DNA of 64,000 nt, taken from the NCBI RefSeq assembly GCF_008629675.1, contig NZ_VWOX01000011.1:124001-188000 (forward strand), given 5' to 3'. The stretch comes from Roseiconus nitratireducens. GTDB lineage: Bacteria; Planctomycetota; Planctomycetia; Pirellulales; Pirellulaceae. The position numbers were made by a program, and so were the translations under genes. Positions 10,501 through 18,831 of the stretch are shown here, piece by piece (the stretch's first letter is position 1; each line of letters starts with the position of its first letter). The notes below the pieces were generated by a model. It searched no databases. It had not been told where the DNA came from and was given only the letters and a program-made list of their open reading frames with translations.

Positions 10501-11202
10501 GATCTCCACGGCGCGACCGGCCAGCGCGTCGGCATTGCCAGGTGACACGTCCCGGATCTCGACGCGTCGCACCGGTTCGATTGACGCCAGCGGGGCCATC
10601 AGTCGCCGCGCCGAGGTCCAAGAACTTTTCGGGCTTGCCACCGCATAGGCCGCCAACAACGCCAACACACAAGCGGAAGCGATCCACCACTTGAAGGTCC
10701 CGGTCGCTTCTGCGGGTAACGCGTCATGGGTTTTCAGCAACCGGGCGGTGTGAGATCCGATCACGTGCACGATCCTGGCACGCAAGCCGCGCGTGCTGGC
10801 GTCACCTTTGAGCGTCACGTAGCTGGTCAGTTGCTCATGAAAATCCGCGTGATCCTGTTCCAACGCCCAAGCGGCGTACTCGCGGGTGACATTCGAGCGA
10901 AACACGGGCACCATCTTGGTCACCAAAGCCCACACCAGCCCCGCCGCAAAGGCGGCAAAGCACAACGCGCGCACCGCCGATCCCGGGGAATAGATCCACT
11001 GATCGATGACCAACCAGGCCAGCAGGGCCAGCATGCTGGCGATCACGATCTTCAATCCGGTGCGAATCAGCTCGGCCCACCACAGCGCGCGGCGAGCCTC
11101 CTCGATCCGCTGCTCAATCAGCTGGTCGGCTGTCGCCGCGGAAGCCGACCGCGTGGGCGGTGCCGAGGGGGCGATCGGTCGGGTGGCGACGGAATTGGAC
11201 AT
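7510..11202 (-). CDS. Very long repeat-rich membrane protein (DUF4175-like N-terminal half)
   Basis: A 1230-residue protein. The N-terminal 200 residues carry three membrane helices (about 50-70, 78-98 and 172-190). Residues about 210-575 form beta-rich extracytoplasmic domains (for example PPAYTGQNPRT, seen in DUF4175-type proteins). Residues about 577-1100 are almost entirely low complexity: Gly/Ser/Glu/Asp/Gln/Asn/Pro, including nine GGEGQS-type hexads, four NNTGQ pentads and PTQGQD repeats, followed by a poly-Pro stretch. A short conserved-looking alpha-helical tail follows (YTKQATDMVLDYLDE, then DLNWTEQDLQRFRERWERV). Such proteins in Planctomycetes often neighbour MoxR/DUF58 genes, but none is present here. 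The function is unknown; a cell-envelope role is inferred. Confidence 0.8.
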   Translation of the reverse strand: MSNSVATRPIAPSAPPTRSASAATADQLIEQRIEEARRALWWAELIRTGLKIVIASMLALLAWLVIDQWIYSPGSAVRALCFAAFAAGLVWALVTKMVPVFRSNVTREYAAWALEQDHADFHEQLTSYVTLKGDASTRGLRARIVHVIGSHTARLLKTHDALPAEATGTFKWWIASACVLALLAAYAVASPKSSWTSARRLMAPLASIEPVRRVEIRDVSPGNADALAGRAVEIAATVAGLREDEAVWCRWAADGAARETELTVDADSAVSGKLRFQGEIAIDHTVSGRVRYTIEAGDAVAGPFELAVEDVPVVAIEQLRYEPPAYTGQNPRTTSSPAITAIDGTKVRITAKTNRPVERAELQFNPKLLGQSVRATGGKTPFQIADDGVTLTADVVLRSARGNAATVQPESYRVRVWNDKQQSNPDPIVYPIKVISDLPPEIAIVVPKQSPVEVPVNAQQIIEVHAMDADFELQRVTLRIERGLDTLDSPVIWSRDQEQDGRGNQVSEYRFRPEQYGLRPGDVVRVAASAVDNRAIPDDARVEPNVTETDPVEIRIIDSDSNLPQDPAGNDGLSRPDDSPASDVTSDQPQQSGGEGQSGGEGQSGGEGQSGGEGQSGGEGQSGGEGQSGGEGQSEGEGQSGGEGSTGSEGSAGGDEGQSGGEGSAGGEGQSGGEGSTAGDSSGGGSGSEPSESPAAGSTEGSDSGSDGSGEKSGSSATDPSESAGSGGGAGQDNSSGDRMSDRTTAENRSDDSAATETQQGRSEGGPAGQPDDGARGDGTGQNNTGQNNTGQNNTGQNNTGQQEGGQQDGSSPKHDGEAFERIKEYLEEKQRQSEPGGESGSNDPSMPQDGGNRSTNDSGNPADASEDGATNPQPETGGDSGRQEGPERQRGDRSDSGSSPTETSRTDSATDEGTESTGNPEQSSADREQTGTSADADSGKGGDPQASETASPNDSGTGQDPTQGQDPTQGQDAGDAQDPSNDGSQRPNDSDRSASGAESASDNQPSGAGEDQSDSGAGDSQPSDSQSSGSQSSGDRPSGDPSSAEPGTEQGSEQPGDGSSSTSQPASTGQDGGSRNPSSNPDGSPGASAAGDGSGSGDSLPGSDDAPPPPPPDLEYTKQATDMVLDYLDETRDQVDQDLLEDLNWTEQDLQRFRERWERVRQLEQAPAEADSNDDLREALQSLGLQPKEAPMGSQRDAADSLRELRDSGNRRKAPPAYRDAFDAFRRRK
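8797..8856 (-). repeat. 15-base tandem repeat encoding NNTGQ
   Basis: Four head-to-tail 15-base units within the long repeat protein, translated as the pentapeptide NNTGQ on the minus strand, plus a partial unit. Only one position differs between units, suggesting recent expansion by slippage. Confidence 0.85.
9272..9433 (-). repeat. 18-base tandem repeat encoding GGEGQS
   Basis: Nine contiguous 18-base units coding for GGEGQS-type hexapeptides on the minus strand. Two nucleotide subtypes occur in blocks (CCTTCACCTCCGGACTGG-like, then CCCTCTCCGCCGGACTGG-like), which points to block duplication. The units have no spacers, so this is not a CRISPR array. Confidence 0.9.
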
Positions 11203-11346
11203 GGATTCCCGGAATCGGTGGGGACGATCAGTCAGTCGGACAGGCGGAGTGTCGAATCATCTGCCTGCGAACAGCATTCTCCATTCCGATCGGCAGCGAC
11301 CACCGCGAAGGATCGCCCGCCCGCAGCGACCGGCCTGCCGTGCCCA

Positions 11347-12690
11347 TTATAGGTCGCTTGCCAGAATCCTTTCCAAACAGGAAACCAACTCCCCCGATTG
11401 GTCGTGGGAATACGGGATTTCGGCCGATTCCTTCGTCGCCAGCGTCTTGACTTGCACGTTCCCGGCGGCCCATTCGTTTCCGCCGGCGATGACGGCGATT
11501 CGAAACCCGTGCGCGTCGGCGTATTTCAGTTGGACACCCAGTTTTTTGGCATCGGTGTAGACCTCGTTGGCGATTCCCGACGCCCGCAATCGGGCCGAAA
11601 GCCGCAAGTAGTCGTCGCGGTGCTGCGGATCAAAGTAAGCGATGAACACGGGCGCGGGCGTGGCCGCGTCGGGCAACAATTCCAACTGTTCCATCGCCGC
11701 CAGCAAGCGATCCAATCCCAGCGAGGCGCCAATGCCGGGAAGATGCTGCTTGGTGTACAAGCCGGCCAGATTGTCGTAGCGGCCCCCGCTGCAAACGCTG
11801 CCGATCGACGGCAAATCGTTCAGCGTGGTTTCAAAGATCATCCCGGTGTAGTAGTCGAGCCCACGGGCGATCGACACATCCACCTTGATCCGATGCGGCG
11901 GAACTTCGGCGGCCAGCGCACCGCGGTACACGTCGCTCAAGCGGTTGATCGCCCCGATCGCCTCCTCGCCACCACCGGTGATCCCGGGCAGCGCGTCCAG
12001 GACCGATTCGGCATCACCGCTCAGCTCCGCCAAACGCAACACGTTGTCGGCTTGGCCTGGCGTGATGTCCGCCGTTTCGCACATTTCGGACGCGACGCGT
12101 TCGCGTCCGATCTTGGCCAGCTTGTCCAATGATCGGAGCACGGCGACCGACTTGTCGGCCAAGTCCAAGTGCCGTAGCAGCTCCGTCAGAACCGCACGGT
12201 TGTTGATGCTGATCTGAAACGCATCGAATCCGATCGACTCCAACAGCCGGTTGATGACCGCCACCACCTCGATGTCGGCCATCACGCTTTCGGTGCCGAT
12301 CGTATCGAAGTCGCACTGAACGAACTCACGATAGCGCCCCGCCTGCGGCCGCTCGCCGCGCCACACCGGTGCGATGTGGTACCGCTTGAACGGCGTCCCC
12401 AATTCGCTGATGTGCTGAGCGGCAAAACGAGCCAGCGGCACCGTCAAATCAAATCGCATTCCAACCGATCGACCGCCGTTGTCTTCAAAACGATAGATCT
12501 GCCGGTCGGTCTCGTCGCTTCCCTTTCCCGTCAGGATCTCGAGGTACTCCAGCGTCGGCGTGTCGATGGGCGCGAACCCGAAGGACCGAAAGACCCCGCG
12601 CGCCGTTTCCATCAAACGCTCCCGGGGAATCATCACCGAGGGCAGGTAATCGCGAAATCCGCTTAGCGTCCGTGGTTTGATCAAGCTCAT
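11347..12690 (-). CDS. hisS: Histidyl-tRNA synthetase
   Basis: Class II aminoacyl-tRNA synthetase that charges tRNA-His. I start at the ATG at 12690 (447 residues, starting MSLIKPRTLSGFRDYLP); the frame upstream is Arg-rich noise overlapping the YkgJ gene. Visible signatures are motif 2 (YHIAPVWRGERPQAGRYREFVQ), the histidine-binding loop ARGLDYYTGMIFE, motif 3 (GIGASLGLDRLLAAM), and a C-terminal anticodon-binding domain (VFIAYFDPQHRDDYLRL to the end). It lies 38 bases downstream of the YkgJ-type gene on the same strand and may be cotranscribed with it. The length is slightly above the usual 420 residues. Confidence 0.97.
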   Translation of the reverse strand: MSLIKPRTLSGFRDYLPSVMIPRERLMETARGVFRSFGFAPIDTPTLEYLEILTGKGSDETDRQIYRFEDNGGRSVGMRFDLTVPLARFAAQHISELGTPFKRYHIAPVWRGERPQAGRYREFVQCDFDTIGTESVMADIEVVAVINRLLESIGFDAFQISINNRAVLTELLRHLDLADKSVAVLRSLDKLAKIGRERVASEMCETADITPGQADNVLRLAELSGDAESVLDALPGITGGGEEAIGAINRLSDVYRGALAAEVPPHRIKVDVSIARGLDYYTGMIFETTLNDLPSIGSVCSGGRYDNLAGLYTKQHLPGIGASLGLDRLLAAMEQLELLPDAATPAPVFIAYFDPQHRDDYLRLSARLRASGIANEVYTDAKKLGVQLKYADAHGFRIAVIAGGNEWAAGNVQVKTLATKESAEIPYSHDQSGELVSCLERILASDL

Positions 12691-12728
12691 AAAATTGGTG
12701 GTTCGGTGGATCGAAAGTCGTCGCGCCG

Positions 12729-13193
12729 CTACAGCACGGGAAGCCCGCCGGGACGCGGGCCTCGCAACGCGTCCCGGGCCGACACGTCTGCCGCAGGAAA
12801 CTGGGGCCCGTACAACGCGTCGGCGTACTCGTCGATCTGTTCGGGAGTCTCGAAATACTGCTCGTAGCACCAGTCGTCGTCGAACTCACATTCGTCGGTC
12901 GTGTAATCCCGACAGATCTGTGGCCGGCTGTGATAAATCCCGCACCGATGGTCCTCGCGGAGATGCTTGCAGGTGGTGTGGACCAGCAGGTACCAGCTTT
13001 GATCCTCCACGAACACGGTGGCGGCATCGTGCAACAGGTACCAGCGGATGTAGTCAAAGTCCTTGCGGGACCCGGGCGCATCGATCGGCAACGCGAAGTA
13101 GTGACAGCACTTCGCGGTGCAATGATCGCACAAATTTTCGCCTTTTGGCACTTGATCGCGTTTTAAACGAATCGGTAGCGTTGGAGCATTCAC
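12729..13193 (-). CDS. YkgJ-family cysteine-cluster protein
   Basis: A 154-residue soluble protein of the YkgJ type (putative zinc or iron-sulfur binding). The cluster starts CDHCTAKCC (residues about 22-30) and continues with Cys residues in TTCKHL, HRCGIYHSRPQICRDY, ECEF and WCYEQ, the spacing typical of the family. The conserved IYHSRPQICRDY segment is a good family marker. The function is not established. It is immediately upstream of hisS on the same strand and divergent from the PurU-like gene, whose start lies about 70 bases away. Confidence 0.88.
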   Translation of the reverse strand: MNAPTLPIRLKRDQVPKGENLCDHCTAKCCHYFALPIDAPGSRKDFDYIRWYLLHDAATVFVEDQSWYLLVHTTCKHLREDHRCGIYHSRPQICRDYTTDECEFDDDWCYEQYFETPEQIDEYADALYGPQFPAADVSARDALRGPRPGGLPVL

Positions 13194-13262
13194 GGGAACA
13201 TCGCCGATGGACTGCGGAAAGAATGCGGGGCGGTCGAAGTGGATATCACCTGGAGCAGTTTA

Positions 13263-14135
13263 ATGGAAGTCGTCATCACCGCCCTCGGGCCGGACAATGT
13301 CGGATTAGCCGATCCGATCATTCACTACGTCACCGGCCAGGGCGCCCGGATCGCTGAAATCCAGATGTACGACCACGACGAAGAACAGTTGTTCGCCATG
13401 CTGTGTCGGATTTCGATCGACACGGGCCATTTTGAACGCCTGCAGTCGGCGATGCAGCAGATCGGCGATCACACGGGACTGGCGATCCGGGTTTGGAGCG
13501 GTGATCGGCGGCAGGTGCCCAAGTTGGCCGTTTGCTGCACGTTCGTCGAACACACCCCACGGGCGGTCCTGAAAGCGGCCCACGAAGGGTTTCTGGCGGC
13601 CGACGCGGCGGTTGTCCTGTCCAACCGTCGCAAGCTGGCCCCCCTGGCCGACCAATTTGACGTGCCGTTTCACTGCATCGGGGACGAAACGGGCGCCGTC
13701 GATGATGCAGAAATGGTGCGACTGCTGGATCACTACGACGTCGACTATGTGGTCCTGGCACGCTACATGCGCGTGCTGCCGGCCAGCACCTGCTGGCAGT
13801 TCGCCGGCGGCAGGATCATCAACCTGCACCACGGGCTGCTACCGGGTTTTCCCGGGTTCCGCCCGTACCACGACGCCTTTGCCGCCCGGATGCTGACCTA
13901 CGGTGCCACCTGCCATTTCATCATCCCGGAACTGGACGCCGGCAATCAAACGATCAACCAACAAACCTTTTGCGTCGACCCCGGAACCCCGCTAAAGCAG
14001 ATCATCGCCCGGGGCGAACGCGACAACGAACCGGGATGCCTGGTCGAAGGGGTCCGCCGCGTTGTCGATCGCGAAGTTCAACTGCACTTCCACCGCGTCA
14101 TCGCCCGGCCCCGGCCAACCGTTTCCGCCGGCTGA
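13263..14135 (+). CDS. purU: Formyltetrahydrofolate deformylase-like protein (PurU)
   Basis: Predicted to hydrolyse 10-formyl-tetrahydrofolate to formate and tetrahydrofolate, balancing one-carbon pools. From the ATG at 13263 (290 residues; GGAG lies about 10 bases upstream), residues 1-80 form an ACT domain (VVITALGPDNVGLADPIIHYV). The rest is a formyltransferase domain with INLHHGLLPGFPGFRPYHDAF, GATCHFIIPELDAGNQTINQ and a C-terminal RVVDREVQLHFHRVI. The catalytic His (LHH) and Asp (ELD) of the family are present, but the loop reads HGLLPG rather than the usual HSFLPAF, so substrate preference could be shifted. Convergent with the next gene, 14 bases apart. Confidence 0.85.
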   Translation: MEVVITALGPDNVGLADPIIHYVTGQGARIAEIQMYDHDEEQLFAMLCRISIDTGHFERLQSAMQQIGDHTGLAIRVWSGDRRQVPKLAVCCTFVEHTPRAVLKAAHEGFLAADAAVVLSNRRKLAPLADQFDVPFHCIGDETGAVDDAEMVRLLDHYDVDYVVLARYMRVLPASTCWQFAGGRIINLHHGLLPGFPGFRPYHDAFAARMLTYGATCHFIIPELDAGNQTINQQTFCVDPGTPLKQIIARGERDNEPGCLVEGVRRVVDREVQLHFHRVIARPRPTVSAG

Positions 14136-14149
14136 TTCAACAAGACGAC

Positions 14150-14830
14150 TCAATCCAGGCGACGCTGCAACAGGGCGCCAACCAGTGCCGGGCGCGGAGC
14201 CCGTTGTTGCAACGCCGGCCGGGCCGAACGGGGCTGCAAAGCAGGTCGTGGTCCAAACGATTCCGGCAGAAAGGTCGGTGTGGCGCCGCGGGGACCGATC
14301 GAATCGGCGCCGTAGTGCGGAACCACCGGCACGTAAGTCGGAACGGGCACCGGAACCGGCTGGTAACCTCCGCCCCCATGCACGGGAGACTCATGTCCGT
14401 GCAACAAGTCTTGAAAACAACGCATCTCCGTTTCCAGGTGTCCGAAGGTGCGGGCCACTCGCGACCAGCACTCGACCAAGTCGCGATCCGGCGGATACAG
14501 CCCCTGTTCGAACAGCGTCGACTGGACGCGATAGTGCAACCGCTGGGTGATCACGTAACTTTCGAACAATCGGTCCAGACGGCGCAGATTTCGGGTCGCA
14601 CTTCGCAGGCGGCTGGTGCTGTCTTCCAAGTCGTCGACCAGACGCTCGTCCGTGCGTTCGATGTACCGCGCCCGCAACACGTGTCGCTCGAAGTCGCGTA
14701 CGGTCTCGCGATAGCAGTCGGCGGCACGTTCCAGCGGCGATTCGTGCCGCGCCGCGGCGGGCTCGGCCAAGACAGCGGCTGAAAGGATGACGCCGAGTGA
14801 CAGCAGCATCAGATTCCAAGGACGATTCAT
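14150..14830 (-). CDS. Secreted helical protein with Pro/Arg-rich tail, unknown
   Basis: A 226-residue protein from the ATG at 14830, chosen because it begins a clean signal peptide (MNRPWNLMLLSLGVILSAAVLAEPAAA). Residues about 30-150 are strongly alpha-helical and Arg/Glu-rich (for example TSRLRSATRNLRRLDRLFESY). The C-terminus turns into a Pro/Val repeat (PVPVPVPTYVPVVP) and then an Arg/Pro/Ala/Leu-rich basic tail. I do not recognise the family. The pattern suggests an exported structural protein, perhaps binding a polyanion through the basic tail (inference). Confidence 0.65.
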   Translation of the reverse strand: MNRPWNLMLLSLGVILSAAVLAEPAAARHESPLERAADCYRETVRDFERHVLRARYIERTDERLVDDLEDSTSRLRSATRNLRRLDRLFESYVITQRLHYRVQSTLFEQGLYPPDRDLVECWSRVARTFGHLETEMRCFQDLLHGHESPVHGGGGYQPVPVPVPTYVPVVPHYGADSIGPRGATPTFLPESFGPRPALQPRSARPALQQRAPRPALVGALLQRRLD

Positions 14831-15200
14831 TTCGGGGGCTCCAGTTGGCGGATCGAAGGCGAGGGTTTCGTCGCGGGCGCCGCTGTCGGGGGCGCGGCCC
14901 ATCCCGCAAGCTGCGACCGTAGCCGGTGGTTGCATCTGTCGTGCCATCGCCCGCTGAATGATTTCCTAAACCATTCCCCAAAAAGTGGTTACGTTGATTT
15001 CCTGGCGCCCGCGGGGGGTTCGAGCCCGACAGATTGACGACACTTCAAGGCTTCCCAATTTCACATTGCGTCACCGCTTTGAGGTCAAACCAGGATCGCC
15101 CGCGAACTCTCTTGCCAGAAGCCGACCCGGGCGACTATATCGGGGGTTGGAAGTGTCCGGAGGGCCCGGACGCGGCATCCATCCAGCGAAAGGAATCGCC
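14831..15200. other. Intergenic region upstream of lpxD
   Basis: A 370-base stretch between divergent genes that should hold both promoters. The lpxD ribosome binding site AAAGGAA is at 15189-15195. Beyond that I see no clear promoter boxes, RNA gene or repeat. Confidence 0.5.
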
Positions 15201-16298
15201 GTGGAAATCCGACTCGATGAATTAGCCCGTCTGCTCGGCGGGACGCTCAAGGGCGATCCGACGTTGATCTGCCGCGGAGCCAATCCGCCCGGACAGGCGG
15301 CTGCGGACGAGGTGACGATGATCCTGGAGCCTCAGCGACGCGAGGAGATGGAGGGCACCGAAGCCCTGGCGGTGATCGTGACCGGGGAAATCGAATCCCT
15401 GGATCGGGCGCAGATTCTGGTCGAAGATCCGCATCAGGCCCTGGCCACCGCCGTGAAGCATTTCCGCCCTCCCATCGAACTGACGCTGCCGCCGACAGGC
15501 ATCGCGCCGGGGGCCGACGTCGCTGCCTCGGCCCGGATTCATCCGTCGGCGACCATCGGCAAAGGAGTCAAGATTGGGCACCGCAGCCTGATCATGCCTG
15601 GCGTTGTGATCATGCCCGGTTGCGTCATCGGCGACGACTGCGTGTTGCATGCCGGCGTGACACTTTACGAATACACCCAACTTGCCGACCGCGTGGTGGT
15701 GCATGCGGGCACCGTCATCGGAGCGAACGGCTTTGGCTACCGACAGGAGCAGGGTCGCCACGTTCCCAAGGCCCAATTGGGCTACGTGCGGATCGAATCG
15801 GACGTGGAGATCGGTGCCTGCGTCACGATCGATCGCGGCTCCTACGGACCGACCCAAATCGGTGAAGGGACCAAGATCGACAACCAGGTGATGATCGCAC
15901 ACAACTGCCAAATCGGACGCCACAACCTGATTTGCAGCCAAGTGGGAATTGCAGGATCCTGCCGCACGGGCGACTACGTCGTGCTGGCCGGCCAGGTCGG
16001 ACTGAAAGATCACATCACGTTGGGCGACCACGCAATCGTCGGTGCTCAAGCGGGCGTGATGGATGATTGCGACGGCGACCAGGTGTATTTGGGATCGCCC
16101 GCGATGCCGCAACGGGACCAAATGCAAATCTTTGCCCTGCAACGCAAACTCCCCGAGATGCGACGTGAACTCAAGACGCTTCGCAAGCAATTGGCCGTTC
16201 TCGAGCAACGCCTGAACAGCGATCCGGCGGAAACCGTCGACGGAGCAAACGGTCAACCGGACGCTGACACCGACACCTCCAAGCAACGGGCGGCTTGA
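15201..16298 (+). CDS. lpxD: UDP-3-O-acylglucosamine N-acyltransferase
   Basis: Third step of lipid A biosynthesis: N-acylation of UDP-3-O-acyl-glucosamine, in the cytoplasm at the inner membrane. I choose the GTG at 15201 (365 residues) because AAAGGAA lies 5 bases upstream and the frame before it is not LpxD-like. Residues 1-100 are the uridine-binding domain. About 105-310 is a left-handed beta-helix of hexapeptide repeats (HPSATIGKGVKIGHRSLIMPGVVI and onward), with the catalytic His in NQVMIAHNCQIG. A C-terminal helix (QRKLPEMRRELKTLRKQLAVLEQ) looks like a trimer coiled coil, and a short acidic tail follows. It overlaps lpxI by one base. Confidence 0.96.
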   Translation: MEIRLDELARLLGGTLKGDPTLICRGANPPGQAAADEVTMILEPQRREEMEGTEALAVIVTGEIESLDRAQILVEDPHQALATAVKHFRPPIELTLPPTGIAPGADVAASARIHPSATIGKGVKIGHRSLIMPGVVIMPGCVIGDDCVLHAGVTLYEYTQLADRVVVHAGTVIGANGFGYRQEQGRHVPKAQLGYVRIESDVEIGACVTIDRGSYGPTQIGEGTKIDNQVMIAHNCQIGRHNLICSQVGIAGSCRTGDYVVLAGQVGLKDHITLGDHAIVGAQAGVMDDCDGDQVYLGSPAMPQRDQMQIFALQRKLPEMRRELKTLRKQLAVLEQRLNSDPAETVDGANGQPDADTDTSKQRAA

Positions 16299-17242
16299 TG
16301 CGACGGGGTGGTTACGGGCGACAGTTGATCCGGGACTGGTTGGCCGGAGTGACCGGCCGGCACGGCAATCACGACAGTCGGCCGATCGGCTTGATCGCCG
16401 GTTGGGGCAGTTTCCCGGTCGAAGTGGCGGAACACATCGTTGCCAGCGGACGCCACGTTTGCTGCATCGCAATCACCGACCACGCCAGTCGGGATCTGGA
16501 GTCGATCTGTGATCACGTCAAATGGTCGGGTGTTGGAAAGATCGGTGCCCACCTGCGGTACTTTCGCAGCCGCGGCGTGCGTCAGGTCACCATGGCCGGC
16601 AAGCTGTTCAAAGCCGACCTGTTGTTTCAAGGCAGCGTGTGGATCAAACACTGCCCCGACCTGACGGCGATTCGAACGTTCGGTCCCTGCCTGTTGGGCC
16701 GGAATCCCGATTCACGCGACGACCAATTGCTGCTGGCCGTCACCCGCACGTACGCCAATCGCTCCTTGACCATTTGCCCCGCTACCGATTTTGCCCCGGA
16801 GTTGCTCGTGAACCAGGGATGTTTGACCGGCAAACCGCTCAGTGCCAAACAGACGCGGGATGCCCAAGTCGGCTGGCAAGTTGCCAAACAAATGGGCGGA
16901 ATGGATATCGGTCAGTCGATCACGATCAAAGACGGCACCGTGTTGGCCGTCGAAGCGGTCGAAGGGACCGATCAATGCATCGCCCGGACCGGCCGGCTGT
17001 GCCCGCGCGGCGGCTGGACGTTGGTCAAGGTCGCCAAGCCCAACCAGGACATGCGATTCGACGTTCCCACGATCGGCCCCCAGACAATTTCTCGGGTGGC
17101 AGAAAACGGTGGCACCGCAATCGTCGTCGAAGCGGAGATGACGATCCTGGTGGAACGTGACGAGACGCTTCGTTTGGCGCGGCAGCACGGGATCACGATC
17201 GTCGCGATCCGCGAGGGCGAATCGGAATCGCTGGCTGCCTGA
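16298..17242 (+). CDS. lpxI: UDP-2,3-diacylglucosamine pyrophosphatase (LpxI type)
   Basis: Fourth step of lipid A synthesis in organisms lacking LpxH: hydrolysis of UDP-2,3-diacylglucosamine to lipid X and UMP. The ATG at 16298 shares its A with the lpxD stop (TGATG), so the two are translationally coupled; 314 residues. The N-terminal domain (IGLIAGWGSFPVEVAEHIVASGR) and C-terminal domain (GQSITIKDGTVLAVEAVEGTDQCIARTG, then FDVPTIGPQTI) match the DUF1009/LpxI pattern, including the conserved D-x-P-x-I-G motif. With lpxD this shows lipid A precursors are made, as expected for a diderm planctomycete. Confidence 0.94.
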   Translation: MRRGGYGRQLIRDWLAGVTGRHGNHDSRPIGLIAGWGSFPVEVAEHIVASGRHVCCIAITDHASRDLESICDHVKWSGVGKIGAHLRYFRSRGVRQVTMAGKLFKADLLFQGSVWIKHCPDLTAIRTFGPCLLGRNPDSRDDQLLLAVTRTYANRSLTICPATDFAPELLVNQGCLTGKPLSAKQTRDAQVGWQVAKQMGGMDIGQSITIKDGTVLAVEAVEGTDQCIARTGRLCPRGGWTLVKVAKPNQDMRFDVPTIGPQTISRVAENGGTAIVVEAEMTILVERDETLRLARQHGITIVAIREGESESLAA

Positions 17243-17305
17243 AAAGGGCTGCTTGAAATTGGTTGACTGAGACGGAGCCGCCCAATGTTCGCTGGGGCGT
17301 GGTCT

Positions 17306-18508
17306 CTACAGTTGCGGTCCTTTGGACTTCAACGAGTGGAAACTGGCCAGCTTCAGCGAATCGATTTCCTGCTTGTTGCTGGTCCACAACAACCGCCCGG
17401 GTCCGGTGGGCACGTCGAACCCGTTGTTGATGTACTGGTCCCCGTTGGAGTCGTACAGCTGTTGTACCGACCCGTCGGCCATCAAGCAGTTGGCCACACC
17501 GGCGTGCAAGGGCATGATCCCGCGGTAATCCTGGCGGGTATAAAAATTCCACTGCTTCAGCCAGCCCGTGACGCCCGTTCGCGGCGTGCCCGCGGGGAAG
17601 TCCGGTGTTTGCAGGTAGTAAGGGCTCGGTGAGTCCGGATTGCCGTCACCGGTCGTGTCGATGTTGATCACGTTTCCGATCGGACCGCCAACGATCGGGG
17701 TCGCGTACAGGGTGCCCGCGGGAAACGGCCCGACACTCGCACTCAGGTAGCCGCTGGGAGTCGCATCGCACAGCATCGGCACGGTACTGGCGGGCGTCTT
17801 CGCGCCGTCCAGGAATTGCATTTTCAACGGCCCGATGGTCAGATTCGTGCCCCGCCGATCCGTGCTGGTGCAGGCGCCGGTCACCGCCGCCGGATTACCG
17901 TTGTCATTCAGATTGAATTCCGTCCGCAGCAGAAACCACGAAGCCGCGTAGTTGGTGTTGTAGCCATTGCCCAAGACCTTTTTCGCGACCAGTTCGGCCC
18001 GGGCGGCGGACTTGGCGGTCGCTCCGGAAGCAACGATTTTCCGCGCGACGTTCATCACCTGGGTGCCGGTTTCATCGGTATACGGCGCGGTTCCCAAGCG
18101 ATCGACGCAAGCGGTCGTGGTGAAATCGGTCAGCGGTGCACTGACCAGCTCTTCGATCGCCTTGCTGGTCATGGCGCTGTTGCTTGGACAACGCATTTCA
18201 CTCATCACGGCGCCCTGACGGACCAGGTCGGCCACCCAGCCCACTTCGGTCGGCACTCCGTCGCGTTTGAAATCGAAGCTGCCGCTGCACAACGACGTGT
18301 CGGGCACCTGCGTGCTGCGGGCGATCAACATCGTTCCGAAGTTGCGTAAATTGGCTTGGCAGGCGGCCGAACGGGCTGCCTCGCGGGCCTTGCCCATCGC
18401 GGGCAACAGCATCGACGCGAGCAATCCGATGATCGCAACCACGACCAACAGTTCGATCAGCGTGAAGCCAACTCGCGACGGGGAAGGTCGCAACGATGCG
18501 GATTTCAT
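17306..18508 (-). CDS. DUF1559 protein with prepilin-type leader (pseudopilin-like)
   Basis: A 400-residue planctomycete pseudopilin-like protein. The leader is cleaved after Gly14 in RVG|FTLIELLVVVAIIGLLASM, with the conserved Glu at position 5 of the mature protein, followed by the DUF1559 hallmark KAREAARSAACQANLRNFG. The C-terminal motif PLHAGVANCLMADGSVQ is the usual H-x-G...DG signature of the family. Such proteins occur in many copies in these genomes and are exported through type II secretion/type IV pilus-like systems; the specific role is unknown. It is convergent with lpxI and stands alone here. Confidence 0.92.
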   Translation of the reverse strand: MKSASLRPSPSRVGFTLIELLVVVAIIGLLASMLLPAMGKAREAARSAACQANLRNFGTMLIARSTQVPDTSLCSGSFDFKRDGVPTEVGWVADLVRQGAVMSEMRCPSNSAMTSKAIEELVSAPLTDFTTTACVDRLGTAPYTDETGTQVMNVARKIVASGATAKSAARAELVAKKVLGNGYNTNYAASWFLLRTEFNLNDNGNPAAVTGACTSTDRRGTNLTIGPLKMQFLDGAKTPASTVPMLCDATPSGYLSASVGPFPAGTLYATPIVGGPIGNVINIDTTGDGNPDSPSPYYLQTPDFPAGTPRTGVTGWLKQWNFYTRQDYRGIMPLHAGVANCLMADGSVQQLYDSNGDQYINNGFDVPTGPGRLLWTSNKQEIDSLKLASFHSLKSKGPQL

Positions 18509-18831
18509 GGATCCAACCTGGAAACCGAATTTAGAAAGCGAATGACCGGTGTCTTATATCGGAAACGGTCGTTGTTGGACTGCTGATCGACAATGGCAAA
18601 GCGGGTTTCTCACACCTTCTTAATTGCTCCTTCACAATCAAAAATGGGTTCGCGCACCATCCGCATTCCAAGCGGGAATTGCCGCCTTTGTGGCGCCGCC
18701 TGGCCAACCCGATTTGGGCGACACGGCGGCGACGGAAGATTCAGCAGACTGCTAGACTGTGTGGCCACACCGATCTGCTCACCCCCGCCATCCCGACTCC
18801 CTCCGATCCCGCGGTTCTGCCCCCTCTGAAC
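18509..18831. other. Intergenic region between divergent genes
   Basis: A 323-base region that must contain promoters for the DUF1559 gene (minus) and the PaaK-like gene (plus). The part near 18540-18640 is AT-richer than its surroundings, consistent with promoters, but no boxes can be assigned with confidence. Confidence 0.4.

Noticed and set aside
12691..12870. 60-codon N-terminal extension of hisS
   Set aside because: Arg-rich, overlaps the YkgJ gene in another frame and is absent from the synthetase family.
14985..15200. 72-codon extension of lpxD
   Set aside because: The GTG at 15201 has a good ribosome binding site and matches the family start.
18679..18831. 51-codon N-terminal extension of the PaaK-like gene
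   Set aside because: Not related to the ligase family; the ATG at 18832 gives the normal length.
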